From the NCBI GenBank assembly GCA_032433765.1, contig JAVIAB010000051.1:48513986-48577985 (forward strand): 64,000 bases of DNA. Reading direction: 5' to 3'. Numbering within the stretch: the stretch's first letter is position 1; each line of letters opens with the position of its first letter. Source of the stretch: Megaustenia siamemsis. Its lineage: Eukaryota > Mollusca > Gastropoda > Stylommatophora > Ariophantidae. Shown here in pieces: positions 60,064 through 64,000 of this stretch. Both the position numbers and the translations under genes were made by a program. The notes beneath the pieces are model-generated. The model worked only from the letters and a program-made list of their open reading frames with translations, searched no databases and was not told the DNA's origin.

Positions 60064-63000
60064 ATGTCTAACACTTGTCATATCTGTTCCAAAACTTTCA
60101 CCCGGAGCCGAGACCTAAAACGACACGTTGCTAGTGTACATGGGCATCAGGAATACAAATGTGATGTTTGTGAACGAGTATATACAAGAGTAGACAGCCT
60201 TGCCAGACATATCAGGACAGAGCATCCTGCATCTCTTGCCTCAGTGGTTCCTGCATCACCAACTCCTGTGTCAACAGATCATGTACCTTCAAAAGAGCCC
60301 TGTGTTACCCCACATATCTGCCATATCTGCCAACAAAGCTTTACTGGGGCACGCAACCTACAAGTGCATCTTGCTAGCCATGACATAGCTATGACCACCT
60401 CAACACCATCAACACTACCAGGCCCCCCGTTAACGACAACCTCACGCAAGCGGGCAGTAAAGAGTTCGACTCAAGAACCCTCAAAGAGACCAAGACTTAT
60501 TAATGAAATAGACACTTTAAATACGTTACCTCAAGATGTTAAGAAGATATATAAGAACAACTGGTTAGCTATTAGAACACATGACCGTAGGACCAAATAC
60601 ATGGATACGTACACTATATTCCATCGGCCTGATACTCCTATAGATTGGAAGACCCTTGTAAACCAATTTTTCTAGCCCAGAAAAAGCGTTTCAAGGTGAA
60701 TTATAGTCATCATCTAGTTTTAAGACATAGGGAGACACAGGGGTTGCGTTACTTTCACGCCAGCTCAAATAACGCGACAGGATTAGACAAACCCTTGTTA
60801 GTTAACAACAGCTACGATTTTGAAATATTTGTAGATAGATTAAATGAAAGTGATATATTAGGGTATGCAAATAAAAACAGGGAGACAACCAAATATACAT
60901 TAGAAGCATTAGTCAGTACGAGTGTTTATATTTATAAACTTCAAGATTATCCTATAGGGTGTCTGCTTGATATCCCACCCTACATTACATCCAACTACGG
61001 CATTAATATCCTTCAAACCGATTCCCATTCTAAAGTTTACAATGATAATCTCTGCTTCTTCCGTTGTCTAGCTGTCCATCGAGGAACTTCAAATACTAAT
61101 GTTAGGAAGGTTTCGAGACTACTTTTCAAACAGTTTAACCCGTCTCTAAAGTTAAGTAACTTTCACGGTGTAACTCTTGCTGAAATGCCTCTCTTAGAAA
61201 ATTGTTTTTCAGTAAACATAGATATTTTTGAATTTGATTCTGCGGAAGCCTTGCGTATTGTTCTGAGAAGCGGTAGTAGTTATAATGAAACTATCCGTCT
61301 TTTACTTTACAAAAACCACTTCTTTTATATAAACGATCTTTCTAGGGCTAGTAAAAGCTTTTCTTGTGGAAAATGTGGGAAACTGTGGAAAAAGTTTGGG
61401 CGTATGGATAGGCATGAAAAAACTTGCAATGGGGATATGGCTGTAGAGACATATAAAGGTGGTGTTTATTCTTCACCTGAAAGTGTATGGGACGCGATCA
61501 GCGCTGAAGGGATCAGTACTCCTGAGTGTTTTATTTACCCATTCAGGGCGACATTCGATTATGAATGTTACTTTGATAAAGGGAATGTTCCCCAAGAAAC
61601 GCACTCGACTACCTTTGTAGCCAAACACGTCCCTCTCTCCTGCTCTATAGCGTCAAATGTCCCCGGATGGGAGGGCCCAATATGCTTCATAACGAAGGGT
61701 GACCCACAGGTTTTAGTTAGTCAGATGGCTGACTACCTCACTAGTGTCGCCGATACGGCATACTCGTTGTTGCGGTCACGATTTGAAAGTATTTTTACTC
61801 AACTCCATGATCTGAATAAAGACAAGCTAATAGCTAAGTTTGATGAGTATTTAAAAGAGCTTCCAGTGATAGGGTTTAACTCGGGGAAATATGACGTCAA
61901 CGTCATTAAACCTTATTTAATAAAACACTTCATGGATGCCACTGCGCAAGTGGGTGAAGAAGCAGAAGAAGACGAAGAAGAAGAAGAAGAAGCCGCTGCT
62001 GCTAACGAAGAAGAGGAAGATACAATGGAAGGAGACTACAAAGTAGCAAAACCGTTCAAGTTTATAGTTAAAAGAAACAATAACTTTATGTGTATTGCAA
62101 CACAGAATCTAAAATTCTTAGATATAGTAAACTATCTAGCCCCCGGGTTTAGTTATAGTAAATATCTGGCGGCTTATAAGATTAGTGAGACAAAGGGTTA
62201 CTTTTGTTATGAATATATAGACGACCCCCAAAAGTTGGAGGAGACAGAACTACCCCCACACGAAGCGTTTTATTCGTCGTTAAAAAATTCCAACATTTCC
62301 AAGGAGGAGTACGCTCTGTGCAAAAAGGTATGGCAGGACAATAACATGACCACACTTAGGGACTTTTTGGTGTGGTATAACAACAAAGATGTAGTCCCAT
62401 TCTTAGAAGCCTTGGAGCAGCAGGTTCGCTTTTATGGGGAGCGGGGTGTAGACTGTTTTAAAGACGCCATTTCGGTTCCTGGTGTTTGTTTAAAGTATCT
62501 TTTTAAGACCGTTGATAGGGGTGTAATGTTTAGTTTATGTTCGAGCAAACAGGCGAGTCTACACAAAATGATTAGAGATAATATCGTTGGGGGTCCCTCT
62601 ATAATTTTCCATAGGTATCACGAGGTAGGCAAAACGTTTATTAGGGGCGGAAAGCTAGTCAAATCCATCCAAGGTTACGATGCCAACGCGTTGTATCTTT
62701 GGGCTCTGATGAACCCAATGCCAACAGATTATTCAATTATTAGAAGAATGGAGACCGGGTTTAGGGTCGAAAAAGATAACTATTATGTCCAACAAAGTAG
62801 AGAGTGGTTAACGTGGGTCGCCCACCAAAAAGGGGTGGAGCTCAGTTTAACGGGAGGGAGTTTCGATTAGGTGCTAGAAATATCCCCGTGGATGGGTGGG
62901 ATAAATCCAATAGAAGAGGTTACAATTTTCATGGTTGTCTGTACCATGGTCACAAAGACTGTCCCCTCACCAAAGGTAAAGATAGAAACCCTGTTAATAA

Positions 63001-64000
63001 TAAGCCCTTGTTCGAGCTGTTTGAAAAAACATGTGAGATACACACCTACCTAACCGAGGAGGTAAAAGTCCCAGTAGAAGTTATGTGGGAATGTGAGTGG
63101 CAGGCTCTGAAAAAGTCTGACCCAACCATTAGGGCTTTCCTTTCTAAAGCCATCCCTAGAGCTAGACCCTCTTACTCTAAAGAAGGGCTCCCTCTCAGTG
63201 ATAAACAGATTCTGGCTTCTGTTTCAGATGGGACATGTTTTGGTTTAGTAGAATGTGATCTACACGTCCCCGATCGCCTGAAGGAACATTTCAGTGAGAT
63301 GACTCCAATTTTCAAAAATATTGACGTCACGCGTGATGATATTGGCCCGTTTATGGGTGAATATGCCCTCAAACATAACTTGTTGTCAACCCCTCGTCGC
63401 ACCCTAATCGGTAGTTATGTCGGGGAAAAAATTTTGTTGGCAACACCACTGTTAAAATGGTATTTAGACCACGGATTGGAGGTAACAAAAATTTATCAAG
63501 TGATAGAATATCAACCGTCTAGTTGTTTTAAAAAGTTTGGTGAAATGGTTTCTGACGCTAGGCGGGCTGGTGATCTAGATGAAAGTCAATCTATAGTAAG
63601 CGATACGATGAAGCTCTTAGGAAACTCAGCCTACGGGAAGACTCTAACCAATAAGGCCAATCATAGCGCTGTCTCGTACGTTCAGGGGGATGAGATATCG
63701 AAAATGATTAATAGTTCCCGGTTTAAAAAGATGACTGAAATAGGGGAGGATCTTTTTGAAATTGAGATGGAGAAAAAGAAAACTGTTTGGGACTTGCCCC
63801 TACAAATTGGTTTCTTCGTCTATCAATATGCAAAACTTCGTATGTTAGATTTTTATTTCGAGTTCTTAGATAAGTTTGTAGATAGGTCCAACTTTCAGTT
63901 ATGTGAAACAGATACTGATAGTTTATACTTGGCTTTAAGTGCACCTAAGCTAGAGGATATAGTTAAGTCAGGTCTGCGGGATGAGTTTAATAGTGTATAT
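60064..64000 (+). pseudogene. Right-arm protein-primed-type B-family DNA polymerase, frameshifted, runs off window
   Basis: Same gene as on the left arm and nearly identical in translation; seen differences include I/V and Q/E substitutions. A private 1-nt loss near 60,657-60,668 (just after DWKTLV) splits the frame into 60,064-60,675 and 60,645-62,870, while the left arm is intact there. The shared frame change follows at about 62,835-62,860. The last frame (from 62,804) stays open to the window end because it lacks the left arm's 1-nt loss: the Pol B and Pol C motifs are in one frame here. It contains the same fingers, OTU-like segment, exonuclease and Pol motifs. The stop should lie about 400 bp past the window. 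Confidence 0.9.

Larger units (their letters stand above)
52329..64000. mobile_element. Giant palindromic element with two outward-facing pPolB genes
   Basis: Nearly identical inverted arms meet near 58,815. Coordinates pair with a constant sum: 117,628 inside, 117,175 outside the 453-bp LINE insert, with single-base steps at two frameshifts. Matching can be followed from 58,741/58,889 out to at least 53,175/64,000, where the window ends, so each arm is 5.1 kb or longer. The outer left limit is uncertain; 52,329, where GC-rich sequence starts, is a guess. Each arm holds one B-family DNA polymerase gene. The structure fits a head-to-head dimer or palindromic form of a self-synthesising DNA element. 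Confidence 0.85.

Noticed and set aside
52329..64000. Explaining the palindrome purely as an assembly fold-back
   Set aside because: A one-sided LINE with target duplication, two private frameshifts and a non-pairing centre argue against it, though read-level proof is still lacking.

Overview
This window is non-coding eukaryotic (metazoan) DNA made almost entirely of mobile elements and tandem repeats. I found no convincing host gene. The mix of tRNA-derived SINEs, several LINE families with microsatellite tails, a Penelope-like element, Tc1/mariner-type elements and kilobase-scale minisatellites suggests an invertebrate. A mollusc, perhaps a gastropod, is my guess from general familiarity; the sequence does not prove it.

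Layout. 0-13.7 kb: SINE copies, 3' ends of LINEs, a mariner-type remnant, and 34-bp, ~32-bp and 24-bp minisatellites. 13.96-16.08 kb: a 54-bp minisatellite. 16.68-19.34 kb: a decayed Penelope-like element with inverted terminal pseudo-LTRs. 20.97-22.66 kb: a 5'-truncated LINE with a nearly intact reverse transcriptase. 24.32-26.41 kb: a Tc1/mariner-superfamily transposon with TA target site and 79-bp terminal inverted repeats. 27.5-41 kb: LINE and SINE fragments, many nested, and a ~37-bp minisatellite split by two LINE insertions. 40.6-41.05 kb: a (TATC)n array. 43.2-46.64 kb: a 25-bp satellite. 46.8-51.6 kb: more LINE and SINE copies.

The outstanding feature is 52.3-64 kb: a huge, nearly perfect palindrome centred near 58,815. 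Each arm carries, pointing outward, a gene for a family-B DNA polymerase of the protein-primed type. It has N-terminal C2H2 zinc fingers, an OTU-like Cys/His segment, a 3'-5' exonuclease and the Pol A, B and C motifs. The two genes face away from a shared centre made of mirrored promoters (ETS-like sites, TATA box, 5'-UTR intron signals), mirrored ~133-bp tandem repeats and a ~147-bp asymmetric spacer. The right arm runs off the window. Each arm has its own private 1-nt frameshift at a different place, and both share a third frame change. Only the left arm carries a 453-bp LINE insertion with a 10-bp target duplication. These private differences argue against a simple fold-back assembly artefact. 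They suggest a head-to-head dimer of a self-synthesising (Polinton/adintovirus/linear-plasmid-like) element, or an unusual palindromic element.

The elements do not form a pathway. LINE and Penelope enzymes would act in cis on their own RNAs, SINEs would borrow LINE machinery, and the polymerase would copy its own DNA. Most copies are broken.
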